Below, piece after piece: positions 22,883 to 33,177 of a stretch of DNA of 64,000 nucleotides. Source of the DNA: Zea mays (lineage: Eukaryota > Streptophyta > Magnoliopsida > Poales > Poaceae); assembly GCF_902167145.1 (NCBI RefSeq), contig NC_050096.1:183431825-183495824 (forward strand), read 5' to 3'. The notes beneath the pieces are model-generated. The model worked only from the letters and a program-made list of their open reading frames with translations, ran no database searches and was not told where the DNA came from. The number at the start of each line of letters is the position of its first letter. Position 1 is the stretch's first letter. The translations under genes were made by a program, and so were the position numbers.

Positions 22883-25448
22883 TGTCACACCCGGTTTTAA
22901 AAAGGCAAACCGAATGCGAACCATGTACGTGCCAGGATCAGTTATTCACGTACACAGCAGTTACATAATATGGACATCATCACACAGTGCTCAAAATAGT
23001 ATTAATAAGGGGAAATAATCGATTACATCATACGTCTGAGACGTCCATATAGTTCTTACAATAAATCAAAGTGCGGAAAAGAAACGTAGATAACGCGGCC
23101 TTCACAGGCAGCCGACTGGGGGTTGCCGCTAACCCACACCTAGAACTCGTCGTAATCTTGGAACTCCTGGAAGTCTCCTTCCACAGCTTCATCTTCGCCT
23201 GAGCAGTGGTTGCAATGCTGACAACCTGGGGGGGGGGGGGTTTGGTGTGTAGAGCAAGGGTGAGTACACATCAACATACTCAGCAAGTATCCTGTTTGGC
23301 TGTAGTGGACTAGCTTTATGTGGGGATAAGTCAAGCAGTTGCTTTTAGTTGGTCAGGTTATTACTTACTAGTAGAAAGCCAAGTTTTAGCATTAACCCAA
23401 GTTATTAACCCAATGTATCCTTTCCAAACGGAAAGAATACCACTTACCAGCACCATAGCCATAACCAGAACCATCAATCTCATAACCACCTGTACCACAA
23501 TGTCTCTGATCAAGTACCACTAATCATTGGAGCTCCCTTGGCCGCTCATAACCGCGAGCACGGCTGATATATCAGTTTCATAACACTCTGCAGAGGTTGT
23601 GCACTTTACCCACAAGCCGTGATTCCCATTCTGCCCGGAGATCATGACTCTCCATTGATCACTACCAAGGTGATCCAGCAGGGCATCACTACGAAGCCTT
23701 TACAAAGATTCCCCGGGGCTGTAGCCACCCGTTAGGTTTCCTAAATGCACCGCACTCCTCCCCAAGGGGCGAACCCAAACTTGGCAGAGCGAGCCGCATA
23801 CACCGAGCCCCATTGACGGCACGACGGCTAAGTGAACTACACCCCGGATCCTCTAATTATTCAGCTAAGGGCACCCCATTCCACCCTCATGGTTGCACTG
23901 TTTTCCCGGGCGGTCATCCATAGAACAGGTCCTTACGGAGAGGCACTCGAGAAACCGCTCGAGTCCCCTTGAAAACCACAAGTATATCATAAAGAAGAAC
24001 GGGAAAACAGCGTATCATAGATAATCACATCATGTTCATTGATTAGAGTTGAGCAATAGCATCAGACTAAGTAGTAATAATCCGACCCAAATAGGTAAAC
24101 AAGGACATGGATAACAAAAGCTAGTCAATCCTTAGGTATAAATGTGTAAAGCGGGAGGTGAATTAAAGAATGAATAGGACATAGATAGGTCAAAGGACAC
24201 TTGCCTCCACCAAACGACTGCTGCTCAGGGGCTTCTCCTGCGAATTCCTCGGGCTCTTCGACCGGATCGTTCTCTATGCGAGCGCAAACATACATACATA
24301 CATCCACATATTTAATACAAAAGAACAGTACACCATACAAGATAACAAATAAAGCGAATATGCATCAAGTATGACATTCGATAACGCATTTGTTATGGTT
24401 AGAAAGAAACGGGAAAGGTCTCGCAGGGGGGGGGTTAAATCTTATGCACTAATGACACAATTGGTTTTTAACAAAAGAATTCTGCTACATATACACTAAT
24501 GGAAACCTAATCACTTTTAGTTGATCAACATTGCACAGGGTAAACAATTAACTACGTGAATCAATAGCATAACGGAATTTAAATTAAACTTCCTATTTTC
24601 TCATAGCATGAACAGTGATTAGCCTACTTAAAATACAGTAATTATGATCACAGAAAGTAAATAAAATAAAATAAAAAAAATAAAAAAAACAGAAGGGGGG
24701 GGGGGGGGCGGTTGAACCGGCCCTAGGGCGGTTGAACCGGCCCTAGGCGGGGCGCGGGCGCGGGCGGCTGAACCGGCGGGCAGGGAGGCGGCCGAACCGG
24801 CCATGGGGAAAGGGGGGGGGAGGGGATGGGGGAGGGAGGAGAGGGGGAGGGGGAAGCTCACCGGCGACGGGGACGGGGCGGCCGAGCGGGGCGGCCGAAC
24901 GGCGACGGGGAGGGGCGGCGGCCTAGGCAGGGGCGGCGGCTAGGGCAGGGGGCGGGTAGGGGGCGGCGGCTTGGGTGGGGAGGGAGAAAATGAGGGGGGA
25001 GAGGGAGAGGGTTAGGGGATAAGGGAAAGAGAGGGGGGGGGGGGGGGGGGGCGGCTGGGCCTACTAGGCCCAAGAGGGGGGCGCCAGGGGGCGGCTGGGC
25101 CGGCCGGGGTCGGCCCACGGCGCGGGAGAGAGAGAAAAAAAAGGAGAGAGAAAGAGAGAGAGAAAAGAGAAAGAAAAGAGAAAGAAAACATTTTCGAAAT
25201 CCGATCTTTCTACATGAATGCATTTGCACTTTCAAAGCAATCAAAAGAAATGCAAGGTTCGGCATGGTGCATCAAACAACATAAAGTATTTAGGGTTTTT
25301 ATACATACGGGAATTCCAAACCGAATCCCGCTAGAACTTTGGAAAAGGTCAAGGTTTAGCGAGGGAAAAAGAAAAAGAAAGGTAACGCCCGAATTTTGGC
25401 GAGTAAAGAAAAGAAAAAAAATTCAACTGCAAAATTCGGGGCGTTACA
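22883..25448 (-). repeat. 3' LTR of G1 (2,566 bp)
   Basis: Minus strand starts TGTAACGCCCCG and ends GTGTGACA. Contains TATAAAAA at 25296-25303, a donor-like CCG/GTGAGC near 24861, poly-G runs (24695-25050) and a small spliced frame (23140-24273). Its last ~1.2 kb in element orientation are homologous to the LTR of element C. Confidence 0.93.
23140..24273 (-). CDS. Small spliced acidic reading frame inside the G1 LTR (copy 1; candidate)
   Basis: Three exon candidates on the minus strand with closing phases: 24273-24205 (69 nt, starts after CGCATAG), 23489-23448 (42 nt, after GGTACAG, ends GGTGCTG before GTAAGT) and 23225-23140 (after CCCCCAG, ends TAG). The first intron would use a GC donor, AG/GCAAGT, exactly the GC-AG consensus; the second is GT-AG; both are phase 1. 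The joined frame gives an acidic stretch, a Gly/Tyr-rich 14-residue exon (YGYGAG), CQHCNHCSGEDE and a tail ending QEFQDYDEF. The same frame with the same sites occurs in element C (57043-58187). The start in G1 is unresolved. Alternatively these are leader exons of the retrotransposon with no protein role. Confidence 0.5.
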
Positions 25449-25466
25449 AACCTATCCCCCTTAAAA
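25449..25466 (-). other. Polypurine tract of G1
   Basis: Minus strand TTTTAAGGGGGATAGGTT immediately before the 3' LTR. The context CGAGATTC upstream of it also occurs in element C before its 3' LTR. Confidence 0.88.
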
Positions 25467-25484
25467 GAATCTCGCCCTCGAGAT

Positions 25485-26353
25485 TCAGGGCTGGCTAGCA
25501 AAGAGCTCCGGGTACTTGGCCATCAGATCATCTTCACGCTCCCAGGTTGCTTCTTCCTCAGAGTGGTGACTCCATCTGACTTTGCACATTCTGACGGTCT
25601 TCCTTCGGGTGACTCTATCTGCAACCTCAAGGATCTGAGCTGGCTTCTCAACGTAGGTCAAGTCCTCCTGGACTTCAAGACCTTCCACTGGCAACTGCTC
25701 TTCTGGCATACGCAAGCACTTCTTCAACTGAGACACATGAAAGACATCATGCACAGCAGACAAATTCTCTGGCAAACTGAGCTGATAAGCCACTTCTCCA
25801 CGTCTTGCAAGAATCTGATACGGACCAATGTAGCGGGGTGCTAGCTTGCCTTTCACTCCGAATCTTCTGACTCCTCTGATCGGTGACACTTTCAGATAGA
25901 CAAAGTCTCCGACTTCGAAACTCAGCTCTCTTCTTCTTGTGTCTGCATAGCTTCGCTGCCTTGATTGCGCTATCTTCAGATTCTCTCGGACCATCTTGAT
26001 GTTCTCTTCGGCTTCAAGCAAAATGTCTGGCCCAAACACTTGCTTCTCTCCAGGCTGATCCCATTGCAACGGAGTTCTACAACTCCTTCCATACAGCGCT
26101 TGAAACGGTGACATCTTCAAACTGGCCTGGTAACTGTTGTTATAGGAAAACTCTGCATAAGGCAATCGCTTGTCCCATCCGGACTGATCTTGCAACGCAC
26201 AGGCTCTCAACATATCTTCAAGAATTTGATTGGTTCTTTCAGTCTGACCATCTGTCTGCGGGTGATAAGCTGAACTGAAATTCAGATGCGTGCCCAAGGC
26301 TTCATGCAACTGCTGCCAGAAATGAGAGGTGAACTGCGTTCCTCTGTCTGATA
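25485..26353 (-). pseudogene. Integrase C-terminal half with chromodomain-like tail (G1)
   Basis: From the deletion junction near 26350 the integrase frame runs SDRGTQFTS, FWQQLHEALG, AYHPQTDGQTERTNQ (the catalytic-core end), YNNSYQASLKMSPFQALYGR, the GPYQILARRG region, HDVFHVSQLKKC, and ends with a chromodomain-like segment (VRWSHHSEEEATWERED). The zinc-binding domain and the front of the core are missing, so it cannot integrate DNA. Known role of the tail in chromoviruses: targeting to heterochromatin. Confidence 0.88.
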
Positions 26354-27886
26354 CTTATCTAACCAATTCATCCCTAGGATGACATCTATTCCCTGAGTAC
26401 CCATTACTATAAGGTTGGCGGGAAACGCTATCCCCCTTATTTTCACACTTATATTCAAACAAATGCTATCGGCTCGAATTCTACCACCGGCTGAGTCAAT
26501 TTGAATGGGGGTTAACATGGTAGTAGTTGGAAGATTATGTGCTTCTACCCATGATGCAGTAATGAAAGAATGTGTTGCTCCAGTATCAAGTAACACTTCT
26601 GCAATATGGGAATCGACTGGGAACATACCTACTGTCATGCCGGGGGTCTCCTGAACTGCTTCAGCTTCCAAGTGATTCAATCTTCCATGATTATAGCGCT
26701 GCTGAGAGCGATTGCCTGCTCCAGGCTGAGACACATTCTGCTTTGCTGGGGCATTGGGGCCTGACTGCTGCTGGGCTGCCTTCTTCGGACATTGCATCAC
26801 CCAATGGCCTTGCTCTCCACAGTGGAAACATGCCCTGTTTCCAACCTGAGCTGGTGCTGCCTGACTGTTCTGCTGATTTGCTGGGGCAGGAAGACGAGGT
26901 GTTTGCTGATTCTGCCTTTGAAACTGACCTCCTGACTGATTGCTCTGACGGTTCTGGTACTGATTCTGAGGGTACTGCCTTTGAAACTGCTGATACTGCT
27001 GACGCTGCTGATGCTGCTGAGGTGGACGCTGGTTCTGCCTGAACTGCTGAGGTTGATTGCCTGAAAAGCGAGGGCGACTGCTGCTTCCAGACTGCGGTCC
27101 ACTGATCTTGCGCTTACGATCTTCCATCTCCTTGCGCTTCCTTTCTGTCATGATTGCTCTGTCAATCAGGTGCTGGAATGTCGGGAAGGTGTGATTCATC
27201 AGCTGATACTGCAGAGGGTCAACCAAGCCTCTCAGGAAACGGTACTGTCGCTTGGCGTCGGTGTTGACATCTTCAGGAGCATAGCGAGACAATTGCAGAA
27301 ACTTGTCCCGGTACTCACTGACAGACGATGACCCTTGCTTAAGGGCCAGGAACTCCTCCTTCTTCACTGTCATCAGACCTGCAGGCACATGGTACTGACG
27401 AAAGCTACCCCTGAATTCTTCCCAGGTGATGGTGTCGGGGTTGGCATGGGTGGCGAGGTAAGACTCCCACCATGACTGGGCTGCTCCTCTCAACAGACGG
27501 GGACCATACAGAACTTTCTCCCTGTCATCGCACTGAGCGGTATGCAACTCCCGCTCCACAGTGCGCAGCCAATCTTCAGCATCCATGGGGTCAGAAGAAT
27601 GAGCGAACGTTGGTGGATGACCTCTCATGAATTCAGCACGCTTATCTCTAGGCATCTGAGGCATCTGAGGCTGGGGTGGTGCTTGCTGCTGCTGCTGCTG
27701 CTGCTGCTGCTGAATGGCGGCCAAAGTCTGACCGATAGCTTGAACTGCCTGAGTCTGCATCAGAAACATCTGCTCAATCGACATCGGGGGCGGGGGCGGC
27801 AGGTGCTGCTGCTGGGGCACCTCATCCTGCGGAGCGGCTCGCTCCTGCTGAGCACGCCTTCCTCCTCTACGCCTGTTCTCTGACAT
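26354..27886 (-). pseudogene. Gag-protease of G1, truncated at the deletion junction
   Basis: The ATG at 27886 directly follows TTCTGCAG, an acceptor-like site; the frame is open further upstream but the start is placed here. The N-terminus is Arg-rich, then Pro and poly-Gln (10 Q), then a Retrotrans_gag domain (AQSWWESYLATHANPDTITW, FRQYHVPAG), a Gln/Asn-rich linker, the CCHC knuckle CFHCGEQGHWVMQC and a retropepsin (LLDTGATHSFI, ending VILGMNWLDKY). At 26350 it jumps out of frame into integrase sequence and stops about 20 codons later at 26282. A Gag could still be made. Confidence 0.88.
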
Positions 27887-28293
27887 CTGCAGAACGCAAC
27901 CACACATCAGAACTGATCTGGCAAAGCTTGCAGCATAAGAAAAGAGTATAGAATTCTCCAACAGCACTGAACAGATGAGCATCTTCACTGATCTCCAACA
28001 CAGACCACACAGCTTCTCAGATAAAGAGGAAAGGAGAATAATGGGTTTCCCAACTATATAACTAACTTTATTGACATAGTATGTAAACCAAAATGCAGGG
28101 GATACCCACACTCTGGTGACAATCATTACAAAGATCCAAACCAAACATAGTTCATCATGACGAACATAGATGCACAGGATATAGCAAACTACCCTGTCTA
28201 ACTAAAACTAACTAAGATCGAGACTAACGCTAAGACTGAAGCTTCCATGTATATATTTATTTCGTATTAATTACAAGATCCAACTCTAACGAT

Positions 28294-29307
28294 CTATGGT
28301 TCTAGGTTTATCTTGGTCTTACAGGCGGGGTTGCCATAAGACTGGTGTCCACGCTGAGGTGAGCGGTACGGGTGCTGAGTCCCAACGGGAGCGGGGGAAC
28401 CACCGTCCAGAAAACGACGTTCCGCGCGCTCAGCCCGCAGCAGGGCGATCTCAGCACGAGCCCTACTCAGCTCGTCTAATGCATGGTCCAGCTCCGTGTT
28501 TAGCACGGCGGCTAGGTTGACTGTGCTGCTCAACCTAGGATTGCCCTCACCGACAGGTGAGACAATCACGCCTCCTGTGCTGCCAGATGAACGGCGGGGG
28601 TAATACTTCAGGTCAAGACCGTCAGCTGCCCCACCGAAAACCGAGCAGTAGTGCGAAAGCGCACGCCGTGCAGCATCTTGCATGGCTGCCTCAGCTGAGT
28701 CCCGCTCAGAGATAGAATAGTGCTCTGAACAGGCCTCTGCACCCTGGAGACTGTCCTCCGGGCAGCGCACCAAGCAAGTTGCCTCCCAGCGGTCCGGGTA
28801 GACCCCGCGACTATGCTGGTAGACCACACAGCGATACTCAACGGACCAAGTATGCCGGTCAAATGCCCGACGTAGCAGGGTGTCGAGCGCATCATGGAAG
28901 TGACACCCGCGAGCAGCGTCGCGAGTGATGGGTCGAGCAACCCATCCTTCCGGCTCAGGATTAGCAGAGAAGTCGGTGTCGTGGCTCGAGCTGTCGTCGC
29001 CTCCTCCGTTGTCTGGGTCTCCTCCAGCAGCTACTCCAGAAGCTGGGGCGCCCAGTGGTGGTGCAGGGGGCGGCTCCAGAGAAAGCACAGGGGAGCAGCT
29101 CCTCACAGACTCTATCTCCTGGTGGAGCGAGAGGGAAGAGCTCCGCTGCTCCTGTCGTCGACGTTCCTGCTCCTCACGCAGGCGGTGGTGTAGTCTCTCC
29201 AAGTGGCTGGACTGTCCGGCCACGGGACGGCGAAGCGGACGCTCAGCAAGGCGGGAGGGTAAGAAGGGGATGACTGACTTTCGTGCAGTGTGTCTAAGTC
29301 GAGCCAT
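28294..29307 (-). CDS. Upstream ORF of G1 (337 aa), before gag
   Basis: Open from an ATG at 29307 that directly follows TTTTGTAG, an acceptor-like site, to 28294. N-terminal Arg-rich region, Pro/Gly/Asp linker (about 75-125), then a compact domain at about 130-240 (CHFHDALDTLLRRAF, YRCVVYQHSRGVYPDRW, SAEAAMQDAARRALSHY) and a C-terminal helix likely to coil (LDELSRARAEIALLRAERAE). Domains of this kind are found in unclassified grass retroelement proteins; the DAARRAL helix recalls a double-stranded-RNA-binding fold, but that is only a resemblance. A donor-like CCT/GTAAGA lies near its end. Separate from gag; role unknown. Confidence 0.65.
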   Translation of the reverse strand: MARLRHTARKSVIPFLPSRLAERPLRRPVAGQSSHLERLHHRLREEQERRRQEQRSSSLSLHQEIESVRSCSPVLSLEPPPAPPLGAPASGVAAGGDPDNGGGDDSSSHDTDFSANPEPEGWVARPITRDAARGCHFHDALDTLLRRAFDRHTWSVEYRCVVYQHSRGVYPDRWEATCLVRCPEDSLQGAEACSEHYSISERDSAEAAMQDAARRALSHYCSVFGGAADGLDLKYYPRRSSGSTGGVIVSPVGEGNPRLSSTVNLAAVLNTELDHALDELSRARAEIALLRAERAERRFLDGGSPAPVGTQHPYRSPQRGHQSYGNPACKTKINLEP

Positions 29308-29550
29308 CTACAAAAGACATCGCAAGCAAAAGGGTAAGAACAGAATTAATATGACCAGCAAATAATGAATTATAAGTAAATGAAGGATTAGAATAAAACA
29401 TGATTTTCAGCAAGGTATTATATATAGTAGAACATAGGTTTGGTCGGTATGACCAACTTTTGAAGGGATATCAAAGTCAAGGCAGAGACAGAGGTCTATA
29501 GTCCTTAGAACGACCATTCTACTCTAGGTTAGCGGTCCTACAGTCAGCAC

Positions 29551-29563
29551 GGCTTTGATACCA
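29551..29563 (-). other. Primer binding site of G1
   Basis: Minus strand TGGTATCAAAGCC, initiator tRNA-Met type with one mismatch, 4 bp inside the 5' LTR. Element C has the identical site. Confidence 0.88.
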
Positions 29564-29567
29564 CTTA

Positions 29568-32127
29568 TGTCACACCCGGTTTTAAAAAGGCAAACCGAAT
29601 GCGAACCATGTACGTGCCAGGATCAGTTATTCACGTACACAGCAGTTACATAATATGGACATCATCACACAGTGCTCAAAATAGTATTAATAAGGGGAAA
29701 TAATCGATTACATCATACGTCTGAGACGTCCATATAGTTCTTACAATAAATCAAAGTGCGGAAAAGAAACGTAGATAACGCGGCCTTCACAGGCAGCCGA
29801 CTGGGGGTTGCCGCTAACCCACACCTAGAACTCGTCGTAATCTTGGAACTCCTGGAAGTCTCCTTCCACAGCTTCATCTTCGCCTGAGCAGTGGTTGCAA
29901 TGCTGACAACCTGGGGGGGGGGGGGTTTGGTGTGTAGAGCAAGGGTGAGTACACATCAACATACTCAGCAAGTATCCTGTTTGGCTGTAGTGGACTAGCT
30001 TTATGTGGGGATAAGTCAAGCAGTTGCTTTTAGTTGGTCAGGTTATTACTTACTAGTAGAAAGCCAAGTTTTAGCATTAACCCAAGTTATTAACCCAATG
30101 TATCCTTTCCAAACGGAAAGAATACCACTTACCAGCACCATAGCCATAACCAGAACCATCAATCTCATAACCACCTGTACCACAATGTCTCTGATCAAGT
30201 ACCACTAATCATTGGAGCTCCCTTGGCCGCTCATAACCGCGAGCACGGCTGATATATCAGTTTCATAACACTCTGCAGAGGTTGTGCACTTTACCCACAA
30301 GCCGTGATTCCCATTCTGCCCGGAGATCATGACTCTCCATTGATCACTACCAAGGTGATCCAGCAGGGCATCACTACGAAGCCTTTACAAAGATTCCCCG
30401 GGGCTGTAGCCACCCGTTAGGTTTCCTAAATGCACCGCACTCCTCCCCAAGGGGCGAACCCAAACTTGGCAGAGCGAGCCGCATACACCGAGCCCCATTG
30501 ACGGCACGACGGCTAAGTGAACTACACCCCGGATCCTCTAATTATTCAGCTAAGGGCACCCCATTCCACCCTCATGGTTGCACTGTTTTCCCGGGCGGTC
30601 ATCCATAGAACAGGTCCTTACGGAGAGGCACTCGAGAAACCGCTCGAGTCCCCTTGAAAACCACAAGTATATCATAAAGAAGAACGGGAAAACAGCGTAT
30701 CATAGATAATCACATCATGTTCATTGATTAGAGTTGAGCAATAGCATCAGACTAAGTAGTAATAATCCGACCCAAATAGGTAAACAAGGACATGGATAAC
30801 AAAAGCTAGTCAATCCTTAGGTATAAATGTGTAAAGCGGGAGGTGAATTAAAGAATGAATAGGACATAGATAGGTCAAAGGACACTTGCCTCCACCAAAC
30901 GACTGCTGCTCAGGGGCTTCTCCTGCGAATTCCTCGGGCTCTTCGACCGGATCGTTCTCTATGCGAGCGCAAACATACATACATACATCCACATATTTAA
31001 TACAAAAGAACAGTACACCATACAAGATAACAAATAAAGCGAATATGCATCAAGTATGACATTCGATAACGCATTTGTTATGGTTAGAAAGAAACGGGAA
31101 AGGTCTCGCAGGGGGGGGGTTAAATCTTATGCACTAATGACACAATTGGTTTTTAACAAAAGAATTCTGCTACATATACACTAATGGAAACCTAATCACT
31201 TTTAGTTGATCAACATTGCACAGGGTAAACAATTAACTACGTGAATCAATAGCATAACGGAATTTAAATTAAACTTCCTATTTTCTCATAGCATGAACAG
31301 TGATTAGCCTACTTAAAATACAGTAATTATGATCACAGAAAGTAAATAAAATAAAATAAAAAAAATAAAAAAAACAGAAGGGGGGGGGGGGGCGGTTGAA
31401 CCGGCCCTAGGGCGGTTGAACCGGCCCTAGGCGGGGCGCGGGCGCGGGCGGCTGAACCGGCGGGCAGGGAGGCGGCCGAACCGGCCATGGGGAAAGGGGG
31501 GGGGGAGGGGATGGGGGAGGGAGGAGAGGGGGAGGGGGAAGCTCACCGGCGACGGGGACGGGGCGGCCGAGCGGGGCGGCCGAACGGCGACGGGGAGGGG
31601 CGGCGGCCTAGGCAGGGGCGGCGGCTAGGGCAGGGGGCGGGTAGGGGGCGGCGGCTTGGGTGGGGAGGGAGAAAATGAGGGGGGAGAGGGAGAGGGTTAG
31701 GGGATAAGGGAAAGAGAGGGGGGGGGGGGGCGGCTGGGCCTACTAGGCCCAAGAGGGGGGCGCCAGGGGGCGGCTGGGCCGGCCGGGGTCGGCCCACGGC
31801 GCGGGAGAGAGAGAAAAAAAAGGAGAGAGAAAGAGAGAGAGAAAAGAGAAAGAAAAGAGAAAGAAAACATTTTCGAAATCCGATCTTTCTACATGAATGC
31901 ATTTGCACTTTCAAAGCAATCAAAAGAAATGCAAGGTTCGGCATGGTGCATCAAACAACATAAAGTATTTAGGGTTTTTATACATACGGGAATTCCAAAC
32001 CGAATCCCGCTAGAACTTTGGAAAAGGTCAAGGTTTAGCGAGGGAAAAAGAAAAAGAAAGGTAACGCCCGAATTTTGGCGAGTAAAGAAAAGAAAAAAAA
32101 TTCAACTGCAAAATTCGGGGCGTTACA
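29568..32127 (-). repeat. 5' LTR of G1 (2,560 bp)
   Basis: Second copy, next to the PBS. It carries the same TATA box, poly-G runs and small spliced frame (29825-30958). In a full-length transcript this copy's downstream part would be the leader. Confidence 0.93.
29825..30958 (-). CDS. Small spliced acidic reading frame inside the G1 LTR (copy 2; candidate)
   Basis: Same exons as in the other LTR, shifted by 6,685 bp: 30958-30890, 30174-30133 and 29910-29825. In this LTR the last exon lies 260 bp upstream of the PBS, so it falls in the leader of any transcript started at the LTR TATA box. Confidence 0.5.
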
Positions 32128-33129
32128 CCTGGTCTGTGCACCGGACTATCCGGTGTGCCACCGGACAGTGTCCGGTGCACCAGGGAGAATCACTCCGAAC
32201 TGCTCAGTTTCGGGTTTCTAGAAATGGCTCTCCGCTATAATTCACCGGACTGTCCGGTGTGCCAGCGGAGCAACGGCTAACAGCGCCAACGGTCGTCTAC
32301 AAAAGTCTACAGTGAACAGCGAATAGTGCAATTGCGCGCAGAGTCAGAGTAGGTGCCAGATGGCACACCGGAAAGTGAATAGTGACTGTCCGGTGCACCA
32401 CCGGACTGTCTGGTGACCCACATATCAGAAGCTCCAACGGTCGAACCCTAACGGTTGGGTGACGTGGCTGGCGCACCGGACAGTGTCCGGTGGGGCACTG
32501 GACTGTCCGGTGCGCCCGTCGACAGCAGAGTTCCCCAACGGCATTTTGGTGGTTGGGGCTATAAATACCTTCCAACCACCACTCTTCAAGAAACCCAAGC
32601 ATTCACTACTCATTCAATACAAGAGCAATACACAACACTCCAAGACACAAATCAAAGCCACCGATCAAATCAAAGTCCACAATTCAACTCTAGTTTTTAG
32701 GACTTGTGAGAAGATCGACTTGTGTTCTATTGTTGTTCTTGTTGCTTGGTTGGCTTTCTTCTTTCTCTCATTCTTACTCTCAAAGCCTTGTAAGTAAAGC
32801 AAGAGACACCAATTGTGTGGTGGTCCTTGCGGGGTCTAAGTGACCCAGGAAATCAAGGAAAGAAGCTCACTCGGTCTAAGTGATCGTTTGAGAGAGGGAA
32901 AGGGTTGAAGAGACCTGGTCTTTGTGACCACCTCAACGGGGAGTAGGTTTGCAAGAACCGAACCTCGGTAAAACAAATCACCGTGTCATCCGCTCTTATT
33001 CGCTTGTGATTTGTTTTCACCCTCTCTTTCGGACTCGACTTTATTTCTAACGCTAACCACGACTTGTAGTTGTGCTTAAAGTTTATAAATTTCAGAATCG
33101 CCTATTCACCCCCCTCTAGGCAACTTTCA
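32128..33129 (+). repeat. 5' LTR of S3, second part
   Basis: Starts with the duplicated CCTGG, contains CACCGGAC/GTCCGGTG palindromes (about 32138-32515), the TATA box at 32560-32567, and ends CAACTTTCA before the PBS. The unsplit LTR would be about 1.19 kb. Confidence 0.9.
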
Positions 33130-33131
33130 AT

Positions 33132-33144
33132 TGGTATCAGAGCC
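33132..33144 (+). other. Primer binding site of S3
   Basis: TGGTATCAGAGCC, a perfect initiator tRNA-Met type site, 2 bp after the LTR. Confidence 0.92.
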
Positions 33145-33177
33145 CGGTACTTCATTAGAGCCTAACCGCTCGAAGTT

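Larger units (their letters stand above)
22883..32127 (-). mobile_element. Long-LTR Ty3/gypsy element G1, RT deleted, very recent
   Basis: LTRs at 22883-25448 (3') and 29568-32127 (5'); 5-bp target duplication CCTGG at 22878-22882 and 32128-32132. Order on the minus strand: 5' LTR, PBS, upstream ORF, gag with zinc knuckle, protease, end of integrase with a chromodomain-like tail, PPT, 3' LTR. RT, RNase H and the front of integrase are missing. By eye the LTRs differ only in the length of three poly-G runs, which accounts exactly for the 6-bp length difference, so insertion was recent. The integrase tail and PBS suggest a chromovirus; no family name assigned. Confidence 0.93.

Noticed and set aside
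24858..25265. 135-codon Pro/Arg-rich frame in the G1 LTR (also 31543-31944)
   Set aside because: It consists of poly-C/poly-G low complexity; frame length changes with homopolymer length between the two LTRs, and its phase does not match the small spliced frame.
28294..28310. In-frame fusion of the G1 upstream ORF to gag by splicing CCT/GTAAGA to CTGCAG/ATG
   Set aside because: The phases do not match; the join would leave the gag frame.
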